From Sphingomonas crusticola (lineage in GTDB: Bacteria > Pseudomonadota > Alphaproteobacteria > Sphingomonadales > Sphingomonadaceae), in the NCBI RefSeq assembly GCF_003391115.1, contig NZ_QTJP01000001.1, positions 186,001 through 250,000 of the forward strand: a stretch of 64,000 bases of DNA, in the 5' to 3' direction. Position 1 is the first letter of the stretch. Each line of letters starts with the position of its first letter. This document shows positions 1-6,848 of this stretch, piece by piece. Below the pieces are notes generated by a model. The model ran no database searches. It saw only the letters and a list, made by a program, of their open reading frames with translations, and was not told where the DNA came from. A program made the translations under genes and the position numbers.

Positions 1-445
1 CAGGTTTTTCGGCGAATGGCAGGTTGGCGACCGGATCGAGCATCCGATCCGACGGACCGTGACCGAAACCGACAATCTGCTCTTCTCGACACTGACCCAT
101 AACCCGCAGCCGCTGCACATCGATGCCGAGGCAGCCAAGGCGAGCGAATTCGGCCAGATCCTGGTCAACGGGACCTTCACCTTCGCCTTGATGATCGGCC
201 TGTCGGTGGGCGAAACCACCTTGGGAACACTGCTTGCCAATCTCGGTTACGACAAGCTCGTCATGCCCAAGCCGGTCTTCCTGGGCGACACGTTGCGGGT
301 CGAGACCGAGGTGGCCGAGCTCAAGGCGAGCAAGTCCCGTCCCGGTGCCGGGATCGTCACCTTTCAGCATCGCGCGGTCAATCAGCGTGACGAAGTGGTG
401 TGCTCCTGCCTGCGTATGGCGCTGATCCAGGGGAAGGCTGCTTGA
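1..445 (+). CDS. MaoC-family acyl-CoA hydratase, 5' partial
   Basis: The left edge cuts this gene; the frame is open from base 2, giving 147 visible residues. The segment begins [15 protein letters not shown] and continues [21 protein letters not shown], the hot-dog-fold hydratase signature with the Asp...His pair (HIDAEAA). Family members hydrate enoyl-CoA or mesaconyl-CoA thioesters. A GTG at 59 could be read as a start, but the conserved N-terminal VGD region lies upstream of it, so the gene starts outside the window. Its TGA shares one base with the ATG of the downstream CitE-like lyase, indicating translational coupling. A MaoC/CitE pair suggests a mesaconyl-CoA or methylmalyl-CoA type reaction sequence; the exact substrate is not determinable here. 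Confidence 0.85.
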   Translation, partial: RFFGEWQVGDRIEHPIRRTVTETDNLLFSTLTHNPQPLHIDAEAAKASEFGQILVNGTFTFALMIGLSVGETTLGTLLANLGYDKLVMPKPVFLGDTLRVETEVAELKASKSRPGAGIVTFQHRAVNQRDEVVCSCLRMALIQGKAA

Positions 446-1278
446 TGCGCCTACGTTCGTTGCTGTTCGTGCCGGGCGACCGGCCAGACCGCATGGAAAA
501 GGCGTTGAGCTCGGGTGCCGATGCGCTGATCCTCGACCTCGAGGATGCAGTCGCGCCAGCACGCAAGGCGGAGGCCCGCTTGGCCGTGACGTCTTTCCTG
601 CAGCGGGATCGCTTCATACCGCTGCTGGTGCGGATCAACCCGTTGGGCAGCCCCTATATCGACGACGATCTCGCAGCGATCAGGGCAACGCACGCGGACG
701 CAATCATGCTGCCCAAGGCGGAAGGCGCGGCAAGCATCCGGGCTTTGGCCAATTGGACCGGCCTCCCCATCCTGCCGATCGCGACGGAAACGCCATCGGC
801 GATATTCGCGCTCGGCAGCTATCGGGATGTCGTCGACCGCCTGTTTGGCCTCACCTGGGGTGCCGAGGATTTGCCCGCCGCCATTGGTGCGACCACCGCG
901 CGCGAGCCGGACGGGCGTTACACCGCGCCGATCGAGACGGTGCGCTCTCTGGCACTATTCGCTGCTCATTCCGCCGGCGTGGCGGCAATCGAGACGGTCT
1001 ACCCTGCCTTTCGTGATCTCGACGGTCTTGCCGCCTATGCCGAACGCGGCGCGCGCGACGGCTTCACCGGCATGATGGCGATCCATCCCGATCAGGTGAG
1101 GGTGATCAACCAGGCTTTCACGCCCGGCGATGCCGAGGTCGCAGCGGCGCGTGCGATCGTTGCGGCCTTTGCGGCCGAACCGGAAGCTGGCGTGCTGGCG
1201 GTCGACGGGAAGATGGTAGACGCACCGCATCTGGCGCAGGCGCGGCGCGTGCTGGCGCGGGCGGGGGAGGGTGCTTGA
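445..1278 (+). CDS. CitE-like CoA ester lyase (HpcH/HpaI superfamily)
   Basis: A 277-residue TIM-barrel protein. It opens [17 protein letters not shown], then ILDLEDAV (Mg-site region), LVRIN, MLPKAE, IATETPSAIF and WGAEDL, the ordered motifs of CitE-like/malyl-CoA lyase enzymes. The family cleaves or forms C-C bonds of malyl-CoA, beta-methylmalyl-CoA or citramalyl-CoA, or acts as malyl-CoA thioesterase. The ATG overlaps the stop of the MaoC gene; an in-frame ATG-less extension to 400 would run into MaoC and was not used. Downstream, the sulfurtransferase start overlaps its last 4 bases. Without alpha and gamma citrate lyase subunits nearby it is unlikely to be the citrate lyase beta subunit. 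Confidence 0.88.
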   Translation: MRLRSLLFVPGDRPDRMEKALSSGADALILDLEDAVAPARKAEARLAVTSFLQRDRFIPLLVRINPLGSPYIDDDLAAIRATHADAIMLPKAEGAASIRALANWTGLPILPIATETPSAIFALGSYRDVVDRLFGLTWGAEDLPAAIGATTAREPDGRYTAPIETVRSLALFAAHSAGVAAIETVYPAFRDLDGLAAYAERGARDGFTGMMAIHPDQVRVINQAFTPGDAEVAAARAIVAAFAAEPEAGVLAVDGKMVDAPHLAQARRVLARAGEGA

Positions 1279-2129
1279 CCTACCAGACCCTGATCGATGC
1301 TGCCTGTCTGGCGCCGCTGGTCGAACAGCAGAAGGTGTTGGTATTCGACTGTCGTTTCGATCTTAGCGATGTAGACGCCGGCCGCGTCGGCTATCTGAGC
1401 GGCCATATTCCCGGCGCTTTGTATCTCGATCTGGATCGCGATCTCTCCGGCACCCCCGACGGCGGCAACGGCCGGCATCCTCTTCCGGAGCGGGCCGAGT
1501 TCGCCGCTCGCATGGCCGAGCTCGGCTTGAGCCGTGGCGTGCAGGTGGTGAGCTATGACACGTCCGGCGGCTTTTATGCGTCGCGGCTGTGGTGGATGTT
1601 GCGCTGGCTTGGTCACCGGGATGTGGCGGTGCTCGACGGAGGCTTGGCGGCGTGGACCGGCGCCGGCCTGGCGCTCGCTTCCGGCGATGAACCGGTTGGC
1701 CGGGGCGATTTCGAGATGTCGCCGGAACCCGCCGTGGCTGCGGTAGATGTCGCTGCGGTGGAAGCCAACCTCGAGAGCGGAAACTTCCTGATCGTGGACG
1801 CGCGCACGGCCGAGCGTTTTGCCGGCGCGCCGCATCCGCTTGATGATGCTTCGGGCCATATTCCCGGCGCGGCCAACCGCCCCTTCCAGCGAAATCTGAC
1901 CGCCGAAGGCACGTTCAAGCCCGCGGCCGAGCTGGCGCGCGACTTCAGGGCTGTGCTGGGAGGGATTTCGCCGGAGCAGGTAGTGCATCAATGCGGATCC
2001 GGCGTAACGGCCACGCATAACCTGCTGGCGATGGAAGTTGCCGGGCTTACCGGCTCGCGCCTTTATCCCGGCTCATGGAGCGAGTGGACCAGCGATACCA
2101 CTCGCTCCATTGCCTCCGGTTCGGATTAG
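1275..2129 (+). CDS. sseA: 3-mercaptopyruvate/thiosulfate sulfurtransferase
   Basis: A 284-residue protein of two rhodanese domains in tandem (roughly residues 5-130 and 155-280). The second holds the catalytic loop HQCGSGVTA with Cys240; CGSG(V/I)T is the 3-mercaptopyruvate sulfurtransferase version of the loop, whereas thiosulfate rhodaneses usually carry CRKGVT. The N-terminal domain has GHIPGA motifs but no active-site Cys, as usual. The TTG start overlaps the lyase by 4 bases (TTGA). The stop TAG interlocks with the stop of the convergent deoxyhypusine synthase-like gene. Expected role: cytoplasmic sulfur transfer from mercaptopyruvate to thiols or cyanide. Confidence 0.88.
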   Translation: MTYQTLIDAACLAPLVEQQKVLVFDCRFDLSDVDAGRVGYLSGHIPGALYLDLDRDLSGTPDGGNGRHPLPERAEFAARMAELGLSRGVQVVSYDTSGGFYASRLWWMLRWLGHRDVAVLDGGLAAWTGAGLALASGDEPVGRGDFEMSPEPAVAAVDVAAVEANLESGNFLIVDARTAERFAGAPHPLDDASGHIPGAANRPFQRNLTAEGTFKPAAELARDFRAVLGGISPEQVVHQCGSGVTATHNLLAMEVAGLTGSRLYPGSWSEWTSDTTRSIASGSD

Positions 2130-3178
2130 TCGAACAGCTTGGCCCAGCCGCGCTTGGCGCGATCCTTCCAGTGGCCGCGATGATAGGCGTCGGACGCCAG
2201 CAACGGCACCACGGAACCGGCTTCCGCAAACACCATCTGCTCGATGCCCGTGTTCACCTTGCCCCAGCTCGCGGCTTCCTGCAGCGTCGAGGACGAGCAA
2301 GCGCCGTCGCGCACGTCGGCGACCGTGATCTGCACTGCGTATTTGTGCACCTGAACGTCGTCATGGCCGAGAATCTCCGCGCAGACGACCGTGTCCTGCA
2401 CGAAATTCTTGGGCACGCCGCCGCCAATCATGAGCAGGCCCGTGATGCCCGCCTTGATCTTGATGTCGGTCAGTTCGCGGAAGTCGGCGATCGAATCGAT
2501 CGTCAGGTAGGGCTTGCCCGCCTTCATCGAATCGACCTGATGCTTGACGAGACCGAAGCCCGCCGAAGAGTCGGTGAAGGCCGGGCAGAAGATCGGCACG
2601 TCATGCTCATAAGCGAGCTTGACCAGGCTGTTCTCCTTCTTGCCATGTTCAACCAGATATTTGCCCATCTCGCGGATGAAGGCGCGCGAAGAATAGGCCT
2701 TGGGCTCCAGCGTCTCGGCGATCTCGAAGATCGTATGATCGACGTGCTGAAGCTCTTCCTCGTCGATATAGGTGTCGTAGATCCGGTCGATCAGCAGCGA
2801 GCGCAGCGTATCATCGTCAGGAATTTCAAGCGCTTGATAATGCTTGTGGCCAAGCCCTTCGAAGAAGTCCATGTCGACGATCGACGCGCCGGTGGCGATG
2901 ATGCCATCGACCATGTTGGAGCGCACCAGCTCGGCATAAGCGTCCATGCAGCCACCGGCCGAGGTCGAGCCCGCGATCACGAGGAAGATTGTGCAATCCT
3001 TGTCGGCGAGCATCTGGTTGTAGATGCCGGTTGCGCGCGCGAGATCGCGGCTGGTGAAGCTCATCTTGCCCATGGCGTCGATGATCGGCCGCGCGTCATA
3101 GCTGCGAATGTCGATATGCTCGACGGTGGTGGACAGAAGCTCGGCCTTGCGGGTGTCGTTTACAGTCAAGTCGGTCAT
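2126..3178 (-). CDS. deoxyhypusine synthase-like polyamine enzyme
   Basis: A 350-residue deoxyhypusine synthase (DS) family protein. It has SAGGCMDAYAEL, CPAFTDSS, IGGGVPKNF (NAD-binding glycine loop) and EAASWGK, whose Lys corresponds to the Schiff-base lysine of human DHS (Lys329). The two histidines after the glycine loop of true DHS (GGGVVKHH) are replaced by Asn-Phe. Bacteria lack eIF5A, so the acceptor must be a small amine. Known bacterial relatives are linked to homospermidine-type amines or 1,9-bis(guanidino)-5-aza-nonane. It lies 112 bp downstream of ornithine decarboxylase on the same strand, favouring putrescine as substrate. The ATG at 3178 was chosen because an upstream extension adds an unconserved segment. 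Confidence 0.85.
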   Translation of the reverse strand: MTDLTVNDTRKAELLSTTVEHIDIRSYDARPIIDAMGKMSFTSRDLARATGIYNQMLADKDCTIFLVIAGSTSAGGCMDAYAELVRSNMVDGIIATGASIVDMDFFEGLGHKHYQALEIPDDDTLRSLLIDRIYDTYIDEEELQHVDHTIFEIAETLEPKAYSSRAFIREMGKYLVEHGKKENSLVKLAYEHDVPIFCPAFTDSSAGFGLVKHQVDSMKAGKPYLTIDSIADFRELTDIKIKAGITGLLMIGGGVPKNFVQDTVVCAEILGHDDVQVHKYAVQITVADVRDGACSSSTLQEAASWGKVNTGIEQMVFAEAGSVVPLLASDAYHRGHWKDRAKRGWAKLFD

Positions 3179-3290
3179 GGGAATATCCCCGTGCACATAT
3201 GAACCGGCGTCGTTGTGGGGACGCGGAAACCCGAAAACGAAGGCCAAGCGGTTGTCCGCCCGGCCTTCGAAACCTCATTACCGTGGGTTG

Positions 3291-4517
3291 TTACAGCGTG
3301 ACGACGTTCGACGGACGAGCCTGCTCCGGCACAGCCTGAACATAGGCGCTCGCCATCGGCTCATTGTCCATGATGACGGTTTCCCCGGCGGTGAAACCGT
3401 TGAAGCCGGTCCGCATCGCGCAACCGTAAGCGCCGAGCATGCCGATCTCGATATAGTCGCCGGCCTGAACGTCAGCTGGCAGCATGAACGGGCCGACCAT
3501 ATGATCGATATCGTCGCAGGTCGGGCCGTAGAAGCTGAACGCCATGTCCTTGGTGCCGGAAGCTTCCTCCCGCACCAGCTCGACCGGGAAACGCCACGCG
3601 ACATGCGCCGCATCGAACAAGGCGCCATAAGCACCGTCGTTGATGTAGAGCTGGTCGCCGCGACGCTTCTCGACCCGCACCAGCAGGCTGGCATATTCAG
3701 CGCACAATGCGCGGCCGGGCTCGGCCCACAATTCGGCCGAATAGGAAATCGGCAGCGCTTCGAACGCAGCGTGAATGGCGTCGAAATAGGCCTCCAGCGG
3801 CGCCGGCTCCATACCAGGATAGATGGACGGGAAGCCGCCGCCGACGTCGATCACGTCAACCGTGACCGCCGCCTCGACGATGGCGTTGCGCACCCGGCCG
3901 AGCGCGTTGATGTAGGCCGAGGGCGACATGGTCTGGCTGCCGACATGGAAACAGATGCCGAGCGCGTCGGCCGCCTGACGGGCGGCGAACAGCAGCGCCT
4001 TCACCTCGGCCGGTTCGGCGCCGAACTTCGATGCAAGGCTGAGCTTGGCATAATCGGAGGGCACTCGCAGCCGCACGCACAAGGTCAGGTCGGTCGCCTG
4101 GCCGGTGGCGCGCATGATCTTTTCCAGCTCCTCGAGCGAGTCGAGCGAGAAGGTGCGCACGCCATGATCGAAATAAGCCTCGCGGATCGCTTCCTCGGCC
4201 TTGACCGGGTGCATGAAGCAAAGCGTCGCCCGGGGCGCGATCCGCGCGACCAAGCGCACTTCCGCAATCGATGCGACATCGAAATGCGTGATCCCGCTTT
4301 CCCACAAGAGCTGGATCAGCTCGGGCGAGGGGTTGGCCTTGACCGCATAAAGCGACCGGCCGTTAAACTTCTCGACGAAGAAGCGCGCCGCGCGCTGGGC
4401 AGCGTGCGGACGAATGAGCGTTACCGGCTGGACCGGGCGCCCGTTGGCGATATCAAGGCTGCTGACAGCCTTGTTCGGGGTGGCAGCTAGCCCCAGCGCG
4501 TTATGTTGCTTGTGCAA
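3291..4517 (-). CDS. ornithine/lysine decarboxylase, alanine-racemase-fold (type III PLP)
   Basis: 408 residues from a TTG at 4517. YAVKANP carries the PLP lysine, FHVGSQ and DVGGGFPS the phosphate-binding region, and FYGPTCDDID holds the Cys and Asp that complete the active site from the partner subunit of the dimer. This is the eukaryotic-type ODC fold found in alphaproteobacteria; it decarboxylates ornithine to putrescine, and some members also accept lysine. A GGAGG sits 9 nt before the TTG. The open frame continues to 4784 but that extension is unconserved and covers the leader RNA and divergent promoter. It is the first gene of a two-gene polyamine operon, probably controlled by the leader immediately upstream. 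Confidence 0.9.
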   Translation of the reverse strand: MHKQHNALGLAATPNKAVSSLDIANGRPVQPVTLIRPHAAQRAARFFVEKFNGRSLYAVKANPSPELIQLLWESGITHFDVASIAEVRLVARIAPRATLCFMHPVKAEEAIREAYFDHGVRTFSLDSLEELEKIMRATGQATDLTLCVRLRVPSDYAKLSLASKFGAEPAEVKALLFAARQAADALGICFHVGSQTMSPSAYINALGRVRNAIVEAAVTVDVIDVGGGFPSIYPGMEPAPLEAYFDAIHAAFEALPISYSAELWAEPGRALCAEYASLLVRVEKRRGDQLYINDGAYGALFDAAHVAWRFPVELVREEASGTKDMAFSFYGPTCDDIDHMVGPFMLPADVQAGDYIEIGMLGAYGCAMRTGFNGFTAGETVIMDNEPMASAYVQAVPEQARPSNVVTL

Positions 4518-4600
4518 TTCAAGGGACCTCCAGTGCCGCAAGCGAACCTGCGGTCTACAGTTGAAAAAAACTGCCTTGCGGTGGAAGTCCCATGGGGCAG
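4518..4600 (-). ncRNA. speF-type 5' leader RNA of ornithine decarboxylase
   Basis: Read on the minus strand, GGGACTTCC (4591-4583) can pair with GGAGGTCCC (4531-4523) in a 9-bp helix (one G-U) that contains the GGAGG ribosome binding site. Inside it, CCGCAAG (4581-4575) pairs perfectly with CTTGCGG (4542-4536), and CAGTT (4573-4569) with AACTG (4562-4558). A competing hairpin pairs CCGCA (4553-4549) with TGCGG (4540-4536), which is exclusive with the 7-bp helix, so two states are possible. The speF motif is an established leader RNA upstream of alphaproteobacterial ornithine decarboxylases. Assignment to that family rests on position and structure; the family covariance model was not run. The 5' boundary is uncertain. 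Confidence 0.72.
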
Positions 4601-4687
4601 CGGAGGCGCTACATAGGAGGGGGGTCCCCCCATGTAAAGTTGCAATCGCACGACAATTTAAACCGTTCCGAGCTGACAGGATAAAGC

Positions 4688-5659
4688 GTGAATTTTCAGA
4701 GCCATAATGAAAGCAGGACGCCGTCCCGCGCGGGCGTCCTCGCTGCGGCGGAGCGTATCGGTGAAACCGTAACACGCACGCCACTTTTGCCCGTGCCCGA
4801 GGGTAGTGGCCGACTGTGGATCAAGGCCGAATCGCTCCAGCTCGGCGGCGCCTTCAAACTGCGCGGCGCTTATAATCGGCTGGCGCAAATGAGCGTCGAG
4901 GAGCGCGTTGCGGGCGTGGTCGCCTTCTCGTCAGGCAATCATGCACAGGGCGTGGCACGGGCAGCGCTCATGCTGGGCATGCCCGCCACGATCGTCATGC
5001 CGGGCGATGCTCCAGCGGTGAAGCTTAACGCCACGCGGGCGCTGGGCGCGGAGATCGTCCGCTATGACCGCCATAATGAGAGCCGGGAACAGATCGCCGC
5101 GGCGATCGCGGCCGAACGCGGTGCGGTGCTGGTGCCCTCATTCGACGATGTCGACGTGATTGAGGGGCAGGGGACGGCAGGGATCGAAATCGCGCAACAG
5201 CTCGGTCGCGGCCCCGCGCGGATCGTCATTCCCTGCGGTGGCGGCGGCCTTGCCGCCGGGATCGCCGTGGCCCTGCCCGAGGCGCAGATCATCGTCGCAG
5301 AGCCCGAGGGCTGGGACGATATGGGGCGGTCGCTTGCCTTGGGCGGGATTGTCGAAGTGCCGGCAGATGCGCCGTTCACCTCCTGCGACGCCCTGCAGAC
5401 CAGGCGGGTCGCAGACTTGACGTTCGCTGCGCTGGTGGAGGCTGGCGCGCTTGGGGTATCCGTCAGCGAAGCGGAAGTGCACGCGGCGATGCGATATGCG
5501 TTCGGGATAGGATTGGTGGTCGAGCCGGGTGGGGCGGTCGCGCTCGCGGCGTGGCTCGCAGGCAGACTGCCGGAGATTGGCGGCGACACAATCATCGTCT
5601 GCTCAGGATCGAATGTCGATCCATCGGCCTATGCGGCGGTGATAGGAGGGGAAGTATGA
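4688..5659 (+). CDS. threonine/serine dehydratase-like PLP enzyme
   Basis: A 323-residue fold-type II PLP enzyme. Early on it has GAFKLRGA with the Schiff-base lysine, SSGNHAQG for the substrate carboxylate, IPCGGGGLAAG for the PLP phosphate and CSGSN near the C terminus. It lacks the C-terminal ACT regulatory domain of IlvA, so it resembles catabolic threonine dehydratase or serine racemase-like enzymes; it would convert L-threonine/L-serine to 2-oxobutyrate/pyruvate plus ammonia. Start GTG at 4688 with AGGA 7 nt upstream. It is divergent from the ornithine decarboxylase leader and overlaps the DUF72 gene (ATGA), so the two are co-translated. Confidence 0.87.
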   Translation: MNFQSHNESRTPSRAGVLAAAERIGETVTRTPLLPVPEGSGRLWIKAESLQLGGAFKLRGAYNRLAQMSVEERVAGVVAFSSGNHAQGVARAALMLGMPATIVMPGDAPAVKLNATRALGAEIVRYDRHNESREQIAAAIAAERGAVLVPSFDDVDVIEGQGTAGIEIAQQLGRGPARIVIPCGGGGLAAGIAVALPEAQIIVAEPEGWDDMGRSLALGGIVEVPADAPFTSCDALQTRRVADLTFAALVEAGALGVSVSEAEVHAAMRYAFGIGLVVEPGGAVALAAWLAGRLPEIGGDTIIVCSGSNVDPSAYAAVIGGEV

Positions 5660-6462
5660 GCGGGCGCATCAGGGTCGGGATCGGCGGCTGGACATTCGAG
5701 CCTTGGCGCGGCTCCTTCTACCCGGCCGGTTGGCCCAAGGCTCGCGAGCTGGAATATGCCTCTACCCATGTGACCGCGATCGAGATCAATGGCACCTTCT
5801 ATTCGACGCAGAAGCCGGCCACCTGGGCAGATTGGGCGAAGCGCACGCCGGACGGTTTCGTGTTCGCGATCAAGGCCTCGCGTTTCTGTGTGAACCGGCG
5901 TGTGCTGTGCGAGGGCGCGGAATCGATCGACAAGTTCATCAACCAGGGTTTGGTTGAGCTCGGTCCCAAACTCGGCCCCATCCTGTGGCAGCTTGCCGGC
6001 ACGAAACAATTCGATCCCGATGACATTGCGGGCTTCTTGGACATGCTGCCGAAGAGCGTCGGCGGCGTTCCCCTGCGCCACGCGATCGAACCGCGTCATG
6101 AGAGTTTCCGTAGCCCGGCGCTGGTGGAAATGGCGCGCAAGGCGGGGGTGGCCATCGTCTTTGCCGACGACGAGGACAAATATCCGCAATTTGCCGATAT
6201 TACGGGCGACTTCGTCTATGCCCGCCTTCAGAATCAGCGGGAGGAAGAACCGACCGGCTATGCCCCCGCGGCCCTCGATCGTTGGGCCGAAACCGCCAGG
6301 GCATGGGCGGCGGGCGCCGCGCCGGAGGGCTACGCCTATATCGACCCGCCGGGCACGAACGCGGGCGGCGCCCGTGATGTCTTCATCTTCATGATCAACG
6401 GCGCCAAGGTACGTGCTCCGGCGGCCGCAATGGGCCTGATCGAGCGGCTCGGACAAGCCTGA
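5656..6462 (+). CDS. DUF72 family protein (YecE-like)
   Basis: 268 residues from ATG 5656, preceded by AGGAGGGG and overlapping the dehydratase stop. RVGIGGWTFEPWRGSFYP at the N terminus, EINGTFYSTQK, FAIKASRF and HAIEPRHESF are the ordered motifs of DUF72, a TIM-barrel family of unknown biochemical function. A frame extension to 5551 lies inside the dehydratase gene and is not conserved. It is the middle member of a three-gene overlapping unit with the dehydratase and a 65-residue protein, but the neighbours do not reveal its role. Confidence 0.85.
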   Translation: MSGRIRVGIGGWTFEPWRGSFYPAGWPKARELEYASTHVTAIEINGTFYSTQKPATWADWAKRTPDGFVFAIKASRFCVNRRVLCEGAESIDKFINQGLVELGPKLGPILWQLAGTKQFDPDDIAGFLDMLPKSVGGVPLRHAIEPRHESFRSPALVEMARKAGVAIVFADDEDKYPQFADITGDFVYARLQNQREEEPTGYAPAALDRWAETARAWAAGAAPEGYAYIDPPGTNAGGARDVFIFMINGAKVRAPAAAMGLIERLGQA

Positions 6463-6659
6463 TGCGCACCGTCTCGGATGACGTGGCGGTCAGGCTCTAC
6501 CACCTCGATGAGGAGGGCGGGGCAGCGATTACGTTGCTATACGGTTCGCTGGCTGAGGCATTGGCCGCTGCTGCCGCGCAGCCCGAGGAGCTTCAGGCAG
6601 GACTTTACCTCCAGACCAGCAACGACGTGGTCGCCTATCTGGATTTCCTCGAAGGCTAA
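6462..6659 (+). CDS. small hypothetical protein
   Basis: A 65-residue acidic protein beginning MRTVSDDVAVRLYHLDEEG and ending VAYLDFLEG, with no signal peptide or membrane segment. Its ATG shares one base with the DUF72 stop (TGATG), the main evidence that it is translated. I do not recognise a family; the length and alternating hydrophobic pattern suggest a compact alpha/beta fold. Confidence 0.6.
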   Translation: MRTVSDDVAVRLYHLDEEGGAAITLLYGSLAEALAAAAAQPEELQAGLYLQTSNDVVAYLDFLEG

Positions 6660-6848
6660 AGGGTTGCGGTCCGTCGGCTTTCCGGCGAAAGCGCCGCCTG
6701 CTGTCACGGACGCGCCATAATCGCCTCCTACGGCCACGACGGGCAAGAACCGGCAGGGTCGGCCCAATGATAATCGAGAGGATCGGTATCATCCGGGCGG
6801 CTGCGCGTGCGCATCCGGCCATCCACCATGACCGCAAGGGGAATTTAG

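Noticed and set aside
2075-3202. A long plus-strand open frame opposite the deoxyhypusine synthase-like gene
   Set aside because: It is antisense to a clearly conserved gene, lacks a motif or ribosome binding site and is a typical result of high GC third-codon positions.
4612-4638. AGGAGG-GGGG-TCCCCCC-ATG-TAA: a ribosome-binding-like stretch before a start-stop codon pair
   Set aside because: The AUG is followed at once by UAA and lies in the divergent promoter zone; the G-run/C-run is better viewed as a small hairpin or sequence coincidence, with no conserved peptide.
4518-4784. N-terminal extension of the ornithine decarboxylase frame
   Set aside because: It contains no family motif, crosses the divergent gene start at 4688 and covers the structured leader; TTG 4517 has a properly spaced GGAGG.
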